Source: Treponema sp.
GTDB lineage: Bacteria > Spirochaetota > Spirochaetia > Treponematales > Treponemataceae
Reading direction: 5' to 3'
DNA: 29,868 nt
NCBI GenBank assembly: GCA_017617145.1
Contig: JAFZWX010000123.1
Coordinates: forward strand, 1-29,868
The notes under the pieces are model-generated. The model had not been told where the DNA came from, searched no databases, and saw only the letters and a program-made list of their open reading frames with translations. Position numbers and translations under genes: made by a program. Below are positions 13,263-20,367 of the stretch, piece by piece. Numbering within the stretch: position 1 is the first letter of the stretch; each line of letters begins with the position of its first letter.

Positions 13263-14588
13263 TTATTCACATTCAAATATTTTATTTAATGTTTTACTCA
13301 TTCTTGTAATTAAAGGAACAACCAAAGCATTACCCATACAGAAATATCTGAACTTTTCAGGCATACCGGTATTAGTCCAGTCATCAGGGAAGCCCTGAAT
13401 TCTTTCTGTTTCTTTAGGAGTAAGAATTCTAATCTGCTGATTAGTATAATCTCTAACAATATGAGTACTTCTATTAAAACTGCCTTCACTTGTAAGCATA
13501 GTTCTTGCAGGTTTATTCCATTCATCAATCATTGGAATAGCACCTTCTGAATAAACATATTTATGACCGTTTGCAGCTATACGATATTTTCTTTTGGCAC
13601 CTTTTATATATTGCCAGGTGTGGCGACTTTCTGCAGGAAGCTCATTTTCAGTTTCATCTGAATGTGTACTAGATGGATCTGTAAAATAGAGTTGTTCATT
13701 TGGAATAAAATATTTCTGATCAACTGTTTCTTTTTCTATAATGTCACCGATTGTTTCTGATTTAGAAGTAACAGGTGATGATTTTATTGTGTAGATTGTT
13801 CCATTAAACATGATTCCTGAATTACAGAAATCGAAACTAAAACTGTCAGAAACATTTGCAATATCATTTGAAATTTCTGTTGAATTAATTTTAGAAGCAT
13901 CAATCTTTTTGACAGGGAAAGATTTTGCAAAGAATCCTTTTGTTTCCAAAATATCAGAAATAAGATTTGTATCTTTTGAAATATTCAAAGATTTTGCAAA
14001 GTTTGTATCTGCTTTATATGCAAAAATAAAAGTACGTCGTCTTCTCTGAACTTCCCCATATTCAGCTGCATTTACAACACGCCATTCAACTATATAATTT
14101 TCATTATTCAAACAAGAAAGGATGATACCGAAATCACGTCCTCTCTGTTTAGAAGGAGAAAGTAAAAGTCTGTCTACATTTTCAAGAAGGACAAAAGGAG
14201 ATTTCTTTATTTTGAGGATATCCCAGATTGACCACCAGAGAACACCTTTTTTTCCTTCAATTCCTTTTTCACCGTTAAGGCTTCTTGCTACTGAATAATC
14301 CTGGCATGGAAAACCACCAACCAAAAGGTTATGATCTGGAATTGCTTTTTTATCTACTGCTGAAATATCAATATTAGTTGTGTCTTCGCCATTCAAATCT
14401 AGACTTGTACCAAAGTGTTTTACATAGCAATCATGAGCCCACTGATTTTTCTTTCCAGGTTCCCACTGATTAAACCATACTGTTTTCCAAGATTCTGAAG
14501 ATGGAGTAAAGTCTTTATCTTTTATTGAATTGAGGCCGCACCTAAAACCGCCGACCCCAGCGAATAATTCGCAGACAGTTTTTTCCAT
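13263..14588 (-). CDS. DNA (cytosine-5) methyltransferase
   Basis: A C5-methyltransferase of about 441 residues, the partner of the endonuclease. From the start at MEKTVCELFAGVGGFR: motif I FAGVGGF (9-15), motif IV PCQ with catalytic Cys95 (GGFPCQDYSV), motif VI ENV (136-138), motif VIII QRRRR (181-185), and C-terminal motifs IX-X with GFPDDW and MGNALVVP. The variable target-recognition region is about 190-360. Frames upstream have ATGs at 14594 and 14630; 14588 is chosen because the conserved domain starts there, but no clear SD supports any of them. If it works like M.Sau3AI the product is GATm5C. It is probably cotranscribed after the DUF2971 gene. Confidence 0.92.
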   Translation of the reverse strand: MEKTVCELFAGVGGFRCGLNSIKDKDFTPSSESWKTVWFNQWEPGKKNQWAHDCYVKHFGTSLDLNGEDTTNIDISAVDKKAIPDHNLLVGGFPCQDYSVARSLNGEKGIEGKKGVLWWSIWDILKIKKSPFVLLENVDRLLLSPSKQRGRDFGIILSCLNNENYIVEWRVVNAAEYGEVQRRRRTFIFAYKADTNFAKSLNISKDTNLISDILETKGFFAKSFPVKKIDASKINSTEISNDIANVSDSFSFDFCNSGIMFNGTIYTIKSSPVTSKSETIGDIIEKETVDQKYFIPNEQLYFTDPSSTHSDETENELPAESRHTWQYIKGAKRKYRIAANGHKYVYSEGAIPMIDEWNKPARTMLTSEGSFNRSTHIVRDYTNQQIRILTPKETERIQGFPDDWTNTGMPEKFRYFCMGNALVVPLITRMSKTLNKIFECE

Positions 14589-14698
14589 ACACATATTTAT
14601 AAATATATCATTTTTCTTATAAATGATCAAGTTTACAGGTTATAAATTTTTATCAAAGAGTAATTATAGAAACTGTAATGATTTTCCTTTGAAATAAA

Positions 14699-15646
14699 TT
14701 AGAAGTCTGCTAATAAACCTTCAAATAACGGAAAAGCTGGTTGTTCTGGTTCTGGCTTTGAATATAAATTCTCAAGAAAATATGAACTTCTAAATAAATC
14801 TCTTTTTAGGATTTTCAAATTTATTTCTTTTTCTTGGCATACACATCTTATTCTTTGTATTTCATTATCGTTAATTTCAAAATCATCATCATCAGTTATT
14901 GATAAACCATAATTTTCACCAAGAATACAACATTCAAGGCAGTCCAATAAATTAAACTTACATTTTTCTACTTCTGTATTAGAATTTTTCTTCTGGTTAA
15001 TTAAAATAACTCTATATTCTTTTTCACCACTCCAATCATTATCCTTTGTAAAGTAATAATCTTTAATATTTTCACAAAGGTTTTTACGGATTTCATTTTC
15101 ATCATCAAATTTTCTACCTTTAAAATATTTTTTGTTTCTACTCACAATTAGATTCTTTATATTTTGAGAATATTTTTTATCAATGATATCTGTATAGGTT
15201 ACTATATCATCAAAAACTATATATTTTTTTTCAAGAACTTTTCTTAATTCTTTTATCAGTTTCTGTTTATCAAAAATCAAACAAACACCTTTTGAATTAT
15301 CAGCATATTGTGACCACATTCTAGGATAAAAATAACCTGGTCTATTATTTTCATCCAAAGGATTAAGATTGTAATATCCAGAACAAAAAGAAATTGTTTT
15401 TACAATACGATTTTTCATACGATTGAGTTGTCGGAAAAACCAGACCTGTGCATCTTCTTCATCATCACTTATTTTTATATATTCACCCGAAATATCTTTT
15501 TTTTCTGTTTTTGAATAAAAATCAAATTTTTTATTTTCATAAGGATCATTTGTTTTATTGATATTATTAAACCATAGCTCTTGATTATTAATAATAGATT
15601 CAAAAGTTTTTGCTTTAGTGTAATGAAAAAGATATTCTTTAGACAT
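14699..15646 (-). CDS. DUF2971 family protein
   Basis: A 315-residue protein with DUF2971 hallmarks: LFHYTKAKTFESIINNQEL at the N-terminus, NDPYE, and MWSQYADNSKGVCLIFD, then YRVILI in the last third. The start at 15646 has GAGGT about eight bases upstream; the frame could begin at 15676 without a site. The function of DUF2971 is unknown to me; members often lie near restriction or toxin genes. Here it directly precedes the methyltransferase on the same strand, so it may belong to the R-M cassette as an accessory defence factor (inference). Confidence 0.8.
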   Translation of the reverse strand: MSKEYLFHYTKAKTFESIINNQELWFNNINKTNDPYENKKFDFYSKTEKKDISGEYIKISDDEEDAQVWFFRQLNRMKNRIVKTISFCSGYYNLNPLDENNRPGYFYPRMWSQYADNSKGVCLIFDKQKLIKELRKVLEKKYIVFDDIVTYTDIIDKKYSQNIKNLIVSRNKKYFKGRKFDDENEIRKNLCENIKDYYFTKDNDWSGEKEYRVILINQKKNSNTEVEKCKFNLLDCLECCILGENYGLSITDDDDFEINDNEIQRIRCVCQEKEINLKILKRDLFRSSYFLENLYSKPEPEQPAFPLFEGLLADF

Positions 15647-15676
15647 TTTTATTACCTCATAATTTTTTTTCTTCAC

Positions 15677-15682
15677 ATTATA
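15677..15682 (-). promoter_or_regulatory. -10 element for the DUF2971-methyltransferase unit
   Basis: On the minus strand TATAAT at 15677-15682 is a consensus -10, about 30 bases before the start codon. No good -35 is visible. It faces away from the tail genes. Confidence 0.35.
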
Positions 15683-15753
15683 ATATTAGAAATAAAATTA
15701 AGATAGCCAAAATTTACTACGCATTTCAATGTATATTTTTATTTCCCAACCCC

Positions 15754-15777
15754 TAACAATAATTAACCCATAGGAAA
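15754..15777 (+). promoter_or_regulatory. Conserved phage control block, copy 2
   Basis: TAACAATAATTAACCCATAGGAAA matches the blocks at 3130 and 16584 in its last 17 bases with one change (written here in parts: AATTAACCC and CATAGGAAA). The ATG of the next gene follows after exactly 25 bases, as in copy 3. Similarity continues weakly into the leader (TGnTCTTAnAnTT). Confidence 0.6.
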
Positions 15778-15802
15778 CGCACTCTGATCTTAGAATTGGA
15801 TT

Positions 15803-16582
15803 ATGAGAATTCAAGGTAGAGACTGCACACTGACTGTTGCAAGAGACGGTGAATTAACTCCATTACCATACAGCGAGGAAACTGTAAGACTGACGTCCAA
15901 AGGCTACGTTATACCTGAATGCATCGGGCAAAGGAACAGGGAGAAAACTGTTATCACTAAAAAAGAAATTGAAGGCTGCTTTATTACGCGGCTGGATTAT
16001 TCTGTGATTCAGTGCCTGTTCCTTTTGTTCTTTTTTGATGAACAGACTTTTGACCTTTATGCAGACCGAGGCTTTGAAAAGATTATTTATAAAAATGTGA
16101 ATCTTTCCGGCTTTGAGCTGCGCGGTGAAAACAAAGAAGCTTTGAAGCTTCGTGTGGATGTAAAAAGTTCTGATAATTCTTTTACTGATAACTGGGCTTT
16201 GAATGTTCCGGATCTTTCCTGGTTGCCGCAGAAAACTTTCTTCTTTGACGGTCACAATGTAATTGCAGATTTAATAACATTGCCTCTGGTTTACCGCTTT
16301 GAGCTTACAGCAAAATACAGCGGAACAACTAAGCTGAGTCTTAAACTTTATTTTCCTCTCTCCACAGAGCATTACCCTCTCTCTTCTAAAATCGAAAAGC
16401 TAACTATTTGGATTGATATGAAAGAAGGAATCTGGCTGGACCTTTATGACCTTGTTCCACTCACAGATTTATGTGACATCAACTGCGCTGACACAGTGCT
16501 TTGTTATCAGATTTTTAATGTGACTGGAATTATGGTTTTGAATATCCGCAACGCAGAACAGAATCTTCAGATTGTTATTTAG
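15803..16582 (+). CDS. Putative tail tube-like structural protein
   Basis: A 259-residue protein, first of the tail module. The opening GRDCTLTVARDGELTPLPYS and the strongly beta-rich composition (ALKLRVDVKSS, VYRFELTAKYSG, KLSLKLYFPLS) resemble tail tube or tube-cap proteins, but I cannot name a family. The ATG has no strong SD; the control block ends 25 bases upstream. The C-terminus (MVLNIRNAEQNLQIVI) suggests a beta-sandwich end. Alternatives are a distal tail or baseplate protein. Confidence 0.5.
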   Translation: MRIQGRDCTLTVARDGELTPLPYSEETVRLTSKGYVIPECIGQRNREKTVITKKEIEGCFITRLDYSVIQCLFLLFFFDEQTFDLYADRGFEKIIYKNVNLSGFELRGENKEALKLRVDVKSSDNSFTDNWALNVPDLSWLPQKTFFFDGHNVIADLITLPLVYRFELTAKYSGTTKLSLKLYFPLSTEHYPLSSKIEKLTIWIDMKEGIWLDLYDLVPLTDLCDINCADTVLCYQIFNVTGIMVLNIRNAEQNLQIVI

Positions 16583-16583
16583 C

Positions 16584-16620
16584 GTTAACTATTAGGTATA
16601 ACAAATTAACACATAGGAAA
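16584..16620 (+). promoter_or_regulatory. Conserved phage control block, copy 3
   Basis: The block runs from GTTAACTATTAGG to ATTAACACATAGGAAA. It starts two bases after the preceding stop and ends 25 bases before ATG 16646, the same distance as copy 2 to ATG 15803. This spacing helps fix the start of the next gene. Confidence 0.6.
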
Positions 16621-16645
16621 CGGCTTGTGGTCTTACACTTTCACT

Positions 16646-18139
16646 ATGAAGTTTTATGAATTACCGCCAGAAGTTGAAAATAAAATTCGCGATACTGATT
16701 CAAGACCGTTTATAAGAGTTGTTCTTGAACTTGCTGGCGGTGATGTTTATATTCCTGATTCAGACATCCTTGAATGTATTACAACTTCATACAAAACAGA
16801 AGCCGGCGGAATTGTTAACTTCGGCGAGCTTCTTCTTAAAGGTATTTACGATATAGAAAACAATCCAGAATATAAGCCAGGGCTTGGAGTTCAGATCTGG
16901 TTTTGTTTTGGTGGACAGGAAAATACTTTTTACCGCTTTCATCTTTTTGTTGATGACAATGGTTTTCAGATTCAGGAAACAGGCTATCTTAATAAGACAA
17001 CAAAAATCAGACTTATAGATTTAAGCTCGAAGCTTGATGATACAAAGCTGCAGAGGAACTGGACTGATGCACAGACTGTTGTTCACGCTGCAGTTTGTGA
17101 TGAACTTAATCCAGAACATTCTCTTGTTCATATCATCGCGGCTCGCGGTGGAATTAATGCAAGTGAGATTAACTGTGGCTATCTTCCTTTTGATATTCCT
17201 TATGTAATGATTGAAGGCTCTGCCTGGAAAGAACTTTGTTCTCTCGCTAAAGCTTACAACGCTGTTGTGGAATGCGGAAAAGATTTGACGCTCAGCTTTA
17301 TTGAATCTCCTTATGACAATGAAAATGAATATTCAGAAGAAAGTGATTTTAGTCTGAATGAAAATGAAATTACTCATTACCGCTTTTTTAATAATAACGA
17401 TAAATACGCAAACAATGTGAGACTCAAATATACACGCTATGTTCAGACTGAAAGACAGGAACTCTGGAATTATTCTGATGCGCCGGTATGGTATGACGAA
17501 GACATGCAGCCATACTATCCGTTTACAGATGATAACAGAAACATTATCAAAGACAACGATTACCAGGCAATCTACACTGCAAAGAACGAAGAAGGAAAAA
17601 CACGAAACGTTGTTTTTGCTGACAGCTTAGATTCAGAAGAAGATTTTGTTGATGCTATGGAAGTGACCGGTGAAGATAAGCCGGTTGTGATTCAATATGA
17701 CACTACAACTTTTAAGGACAGAGCAATCATTCAGCTTGGCCGTGATGGAAAATTAATAGGACTTCGAAAAGCTTCTATCACTGGACGTGCAATTATTTCT
17801 GAAACTAACTACAGCGTATTTGTAAAAGATGATGACGAGATTGCTGCAAAAGGACAGATTGTAAAAAACATTACTTCTAAATATTTAAGTGATGACCTTT
17901 TTGAAGAAGAACCTTTCTGCCAGCGCAGAGCAAAAGACTTTCTGCAGGAATGCCTGAACTGTAAAGGCGGCTATTACCTTACAACTTTTATTCCTCTTAT
18001 TCATGCCCGCGTTGGTGCCTTTATGGATATAAGGCTTAACGGACACTCAAGTTATAAGAAAGTGAGAATTGATGAACTCACCTTCAGATATAAAAAGGAT
18101 GAAGCGTTTAGCTCTGAAATATGGGTGACTCGTGTTTAG
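16646..18139 (+). CDS. Baseplate/tail hub-like protein
   Basis: A 497-residue protein starting MKFYELPPEV. A TTG at 16625 with AGGA upstream is possible, but the ATG is preferred because the control block sits at the same 25-base distance as in the previous gene. The layout resembles hub proteins (gp27/D-like): N-terminal beta domains with ITTSYKTEAGG...FGELLLKGIYD, a central MIEGSAWKELCSLAKAY-N-A-V-V-E-C-G-K-D-L-T-L segment of the sort found in tail hubs, and a C-terminal LNGHSSYKKVRIDELTFRY. No lysozyme or peptidase domain is evident. The call is structural-pattern inference; other tail-tip roles remain possible. Confidence 0.55.
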   Translation: MKFYELPPEVENKIRDTDSRPFIRVVLELAGGDVYIPDSDILECITTSYKTEAGGIVNFGELLLKGIYDIENNPEYKPGLGVQIWFCFGGQENTFYRFHLFVDDNGFQIQETGYLNKTTKIRLIDLSSKLDDTKLQRNWTDAQTVVHAAVCDELNPEHSLVHIIAARGGINASEINCGYLPFDIPYVMIEGSAWKELCSLAKAYNAVVECGKDLTLSFIESPYDNENEYSEESDFSLNENEITHYRFFNNNDKYANNVRLKYTRYVQTERQELWNYSDAPVWYDEDMQPYYPFTDDNRNIIKDNDYQAIYTAKNEEGKTRNVVFADSLDSEEDFVDAMEVTGEDKPVVIQYDTTTFKDRAIIQLGRDGKLIGLRKASITGRAIISETNYSVFVKDDDEIAAKGQIVKNITSKYLSDDLFEEEPFCQRRAKDFLQECLNCKGGYYLTTFIPLIHARVGAFMDIRLNGHSSYKKVRIDELTFRYKKDEAFSSEIWVTRV

Positions 18140-18144
18140 GGAGG

Positions 18145-18447
18145 ATGAATATAGAAGACATTAAATTATTGGTTAAGTCTATGAATGGCTTACAGGTTGA
18201 GCTTTCGGGATTCAGATCTGAAATGAAAGAGTTTAAGAAAGCTGTTGAGAAAAGGATGGATTGCCTTGATTCGCGTAGCACTGCCTGCCAGTTTAATCCG
18301 AATGTTTGTGCTACTGCGCGAAGGCTTGAGGAACATATTAAAAGTGATAACAGCAAGGCAGGTAAAACAATGGCTGTGATTGCCTGTGTTATAAGCTGCT
18401 TTAATGTGGCGGTAACTCTTATCACTTTGATAGCAAGGGGAAATTAA
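18145..18447 (+). CDS. XhlA-like membrane protein of the lysis cassette
   Basis: A 100-residue protein with a charged coiled-coil (MNIEDIKLLVKSMNGLQVEL and FRSEMKEFKKAVEKRM), a Cys-containing middle, and one C-terminal membrane span (MAVIACVISCFNVAVTLITL). This is the layout of XhlA/hemolysin-type proteins that work with holin and endolysin in some phages. The SD GGGAGG abuts the ATG at 18145; an upstream in-frame ATG at 18121 has no site. Its place two bases before the endolysin supports a lysis role. Confidence 0.62.
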   Translation: MNIEDIKLLVKSMNGLQVELSGFRSEMKEFKKAVEKRMDCLDSRSTACQFNPNVCATARRLEEHIKSDNSKAGKTMAVIACVISCFNVAVTLITLIARGN

Positions 18448-18449
18448 AT

Positions 18450-19025
18450 ATGGGAGACAAAACTGATTTACGTTTCCGGCTGATGCTGGAAGCAGAAAAA
18501 GAAATTGTTTCAGAACTTTCGGAAGCTGAAAAGTACCGCTACTTCTTAGGTCGTATGCAGTTTTTGAAATATGAAAGCGGAAAAGAAAACCTGCTTAGAA
18601 GTGATTGTTCTGGTTCTGTATGCCTGGCACTTTTGCTTGCTACTGGCTGCAGCATTCGTGTTACAGCTGATGCATTATTCAAAAAGTATTTTACAAAAAA
18701 GAATCCGGACAAGAACGATATTCAGGCAGCGTTCTTTATTACGCTTTATGACAGAAAGCTTGGAAACAGACTTTATAAGGAAAATGAAGTCTGCCATGTT
18801 GCTGGTCTTTGTGGGCGTGATGTTGTTTTGAACTGCGTGGAGCCTGTGTCTGAGCTTCGTTCACTTTCTGATATGAAGCCTTATTACCAGGCGAATGATT
18901 ACCGTGTAATTGTTCGTGGCTTGGACCGTGAAGCTTTACAGAAAGCCAGTGATGACAATGTAGATTTGTTCGGTTCTGATTATGAATACGAGCAGATTCG
19001 AAATGCTATGAACGAGGTTCGGTGA
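18450..19025 (+). CDS. NlpC/P60-like endolysin (peptidoglycan peptidase)
   Basis: A 191-residue protein with an NlpC/P60-like cysteine peptidase pattern. LLRSDCSGSVCLALLLATG contains the D-C-S-G catalytic Cys53, and EVCHVAGLCG supplies the His (H116), with N128/E131 as the possible third residue. It has no signal peptide, so release by a holin is expected. Neighbours on both sides are membrane proteins (XhlA-like and holin-like), in keeping with a lysis cassette. Cleavage of peptide cross-links in host peptidoglycan at the end of the lytic cycle is inferred from the family. Confidence 0.75.
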   Translation: MGDKTDLRFRLMLEAEKEIVSELSEAEKYRYFLGRMQFLKYESGKENLLRSDCSGSVCLALLLATGCSIRVTADALFKKYFTKKNPDKNDIQAAFFITLYDRKLGNRLYKENEVCHVAGLCGRDVVLNCVEPVSELRSLSDMKPYYQANDYRVIVRGLDREALQKASDDNVDLFGSDYEYEQIRNAMNEVR

Positions 19026-19243
19026 TGATTTCTTTTAGAGCACAAAGACTTGTTGAAAAATTACTTAGTGTGAAGTTTGTCATCTTTGTTATTGCAACGG
19101 TGCTTAAATGCTTTGGAGTTATTGGCGGAGCTGAATGGCTTACGGTAACTATGGCTGTAATTGCTGGACGTGAAGTTCAGAAGTATAAGGACTTTAAGTT
19201 CACAAAGAAGGAAACGGATGAAGAAAATTTGGGAAGTGATTAA
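19025..19243 (+). CDS. Holin-like small membrane protein
   Basis: A 72-residue protein with two hydrophobic segments (FVIFVIATVLKCFGVIGG and WLTVTMAVIAG) and a charged, Lys-rich C-terminus, as in small holins. The ATG at 19025 overlaps the endolysin stop (TGATG), with GAGG seven bases upstream; a GTG at 19022 is also in frame. It overlaps the next gene by 26 bases. The role is inferred from topology and neighbours. Confidence 0.6.
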   Translation: MISFRAQRLVEKLLSVKFVIFVIATVLKCFGVIGGAEWLTVTMAVIAGREVQKYKDFKFTKKETDEENLGSD

Positions 19244-19538
19244 AAAAATCTTTTGTTGGTTCGGAGCTGTGTTTGTTGCAATCTTCACGGTTCTGTTTGT
19301 AAAGGAGATGCCGAAACAAGTTCGGCATGACGATGTTCGGGAGGATGATTCTGATGAAATCAATAAAAAAGCTGCGGCTAAACGTGAAGAAGCGATTGAG
19401 CGTATTTCTAATGCTGATGCTCGTTCTATCAGTGAATCTTACGGCTCAGTCTGCGACACCATCAACGAAGGAAAAGACAGATTCAGACGAAGGGTGGTTT
19501 CGACAGGCTCAACCACCGCAGAGCGAGCTCACGATTGA
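19218..19538 (+). CDS. Inner-membrane spanin-like protein (overlaps the next gene)
   Basis: A 106-residue protein with an N-terminal membrane anchor (IFCWFGAVFVAIFTVLFV) and a charged helical region (EINKKAAAKREEAIERIS), the layout of Rz-type i-spanins. The start at 19218 has AAGG about six bases upstream. Its last 185 bases are shared, in another frame, with the next gene, much as Rz and Rz1 overlap. The coding region contains two palindromic repeats (19308-19328, 19493-19517), so parts of the protein (MPKQVRHDDV, VVSTGSTT) are repeat-derived and may not be conserved. Confidence 0.5.
   Translation: MKKIWEVIKKIFCWFGAVFVAIFTVLFVKEMPKQVRHDDVREDDSDEINKKAAAKREEAIERISNADARSISESYGSVCDTINEGKDRFRRRVVSTGSTTAERAHD
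19308..19328. repeat. Palindromic element inside a gene (ATGCCGAA-TTCGGCAT)
   Basis: ATGCCGAA (19308-19315) and TTCGGCAT (19321-19328) form a perfect 8-bp stem with loop ACAAG. Sequences of the type 'CCGAAACAAGTTCGG...' are well known as short mobile palindromes in several bacteria and are sometimes inserted in frame (established knowledge of palindromic elements). Here it encodes MPKQVRH. Confidence 0.65.
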
Positions 19539-19815
19539 GGAAGTTATGGAAATTGCTGAAGAAGAAATTGAGCGTACTGCTCAGGAAGCTGTAAAGGCTG
19601 CAATGCTTGAAGTTGGCGGCGAACTTGCCTATGAGAAAGAACGTGCGGACCAGCTGGAAGCAGCAAAGCTTGCACTTGAGGCAGAGAATAAAAAGTTAAA
19701 GGATGAAGCACAAAAAAAACAGAATCAGTTTTTTTATGGAGCTTTAATTGGTGGAGCTGGTGGCGTGGTTATTACGTCGCTTGTATTCAGTTTGCTTTTA
19801 GGAGTTTGTAAATGA
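19354..19815 (+). CDS. Secreted/anchored spanin-like protein
   Basis: A 153-residue protein with a signal peptide (MKSIKKLRLNVKKR, then a hydrophobic run ending LTAQS-A), an acidic coiled coil (about 55-115, EVMEIAEEEIERTAQEAVK, KLALEAENKKLKDEA) and a C-terminal membrane span (GALIGGAGGVVITSLVFSLL). GGGAGG lies nine bases before ATG 19354. Signal plus C-terminal span is the layout of unimolecular spanins, but there is no lipobox Cys after the signal. It starts inside the upstream gene and overlaps the following one (ATGA). The second palindromic repeat encodes FRQAQPPQ in this frame. Confidence 0.55.
   Translation: MKSIKKLRLNVKKRLSVFLMLMLVLSVNLTAQSATPSTKEKTDSDEGWFRQAQPPQSELTIEEVMEIAEEEIERTAQEAVKAAMLEVGGELAYEKERADQLEAAKLALEAENKKLKDEAQKKQNQFFYGALIGGAGGVVITSLVFSLLLGVCK
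19493..19517. repeat. Palindromic element inside two overlapping genes (GGTGGTT-AACCACC)
   Basis: GGTGGTT (19493-19499) and AACCACC (19511-19517) enclose TCGACAGGCTC. The GGTTTCGACAGGCTCAACC type is a common bacterial intergenic palindrome. Here it is read in two frames (VVSTGSTT and FRQAQPPQ). Confidence 0.65.
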
Positions 19816-20366
19816 TAAACAGTAAAGGAAAAGTAAAAGGTCTTGTGACTGTTACTGTTAGAGATGCTAACGGTAATGTGAAGTATTTTAAGAACGGCTT
19901 CTGGCGTACCCTTTTTAGAATGAAAGAACGCCCGATGATTTTTAAGCATCATAACACAATCACTAATCAGGGTGATGGCTTGATTGCGGATCTTCTTATC
20001 AGTAATCCGACACAGAACAAAGTAGATGCTACAAATGGTTATATGCGTGTTGGTACCGGCTGGACTGGAAGTTCACCAAAGAACAACACCGGAGTAAACA
20101 CTCCAACAGGCTCATTCAAAAAGCTTGATTCAACATTTCCAAAAACGCAGGCTGCTTTTGGTTCTTCCGGACAGAATGTTGTTCTTTATAGAACAAGCTT
20201 TGCCGCAGGTGATTTGAATGCTAATGGAATAAACGAAGTGGCCTTGATGAACGGAAATGCCTCTGGAGCTAAGTGTCTTGCCTATGCTCAGATTACTCCT
20301 GCAGTAAATGTGACAAGCGCAGACAGTCTGCAGATTGACTGGCAGATTACTGTGAGCGGTTCATGA
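19812..20366 (+). CDS. Putative tail fibre / virion surface protein
   Basis: A 184-residue protein that I cannot assign to a named family. It has a phage surface-protein flavour: VTVTVRDANGNVKYFKNGF, GDGLIADLLISN, YMRVGTGWTGSS, then INEVALMNGN...AYAQITPAVN and a terminal strand SLQIDWQITVSGS. It looks all-beta, Gly/Asn/Thr-rich, and has no signal. AGGAG is seven bases before the ATG, which overlaps the upstream stop. Fibre or decoration functions are likely by place, directly before the repeat-containing fibre gene. Confidence 0.5.
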   Translation: MINSKGKVKGLVTVTVRDANGNVKYFKNGFWRTLFRMKERPMIFKHHNTITNQGDGLIADLLISNPTQNKVDATNGYMRVGTGWTGSSPKNNTGVNTPTGSFKKLDSTFPKTQAAFGSSGQNVVLYRTSFAAGDLNANGINEVALMNGNASGAKCLAYAQITPAVNVTSADSLQIDWQITVSGS

Positions 20367-20367
20367 T

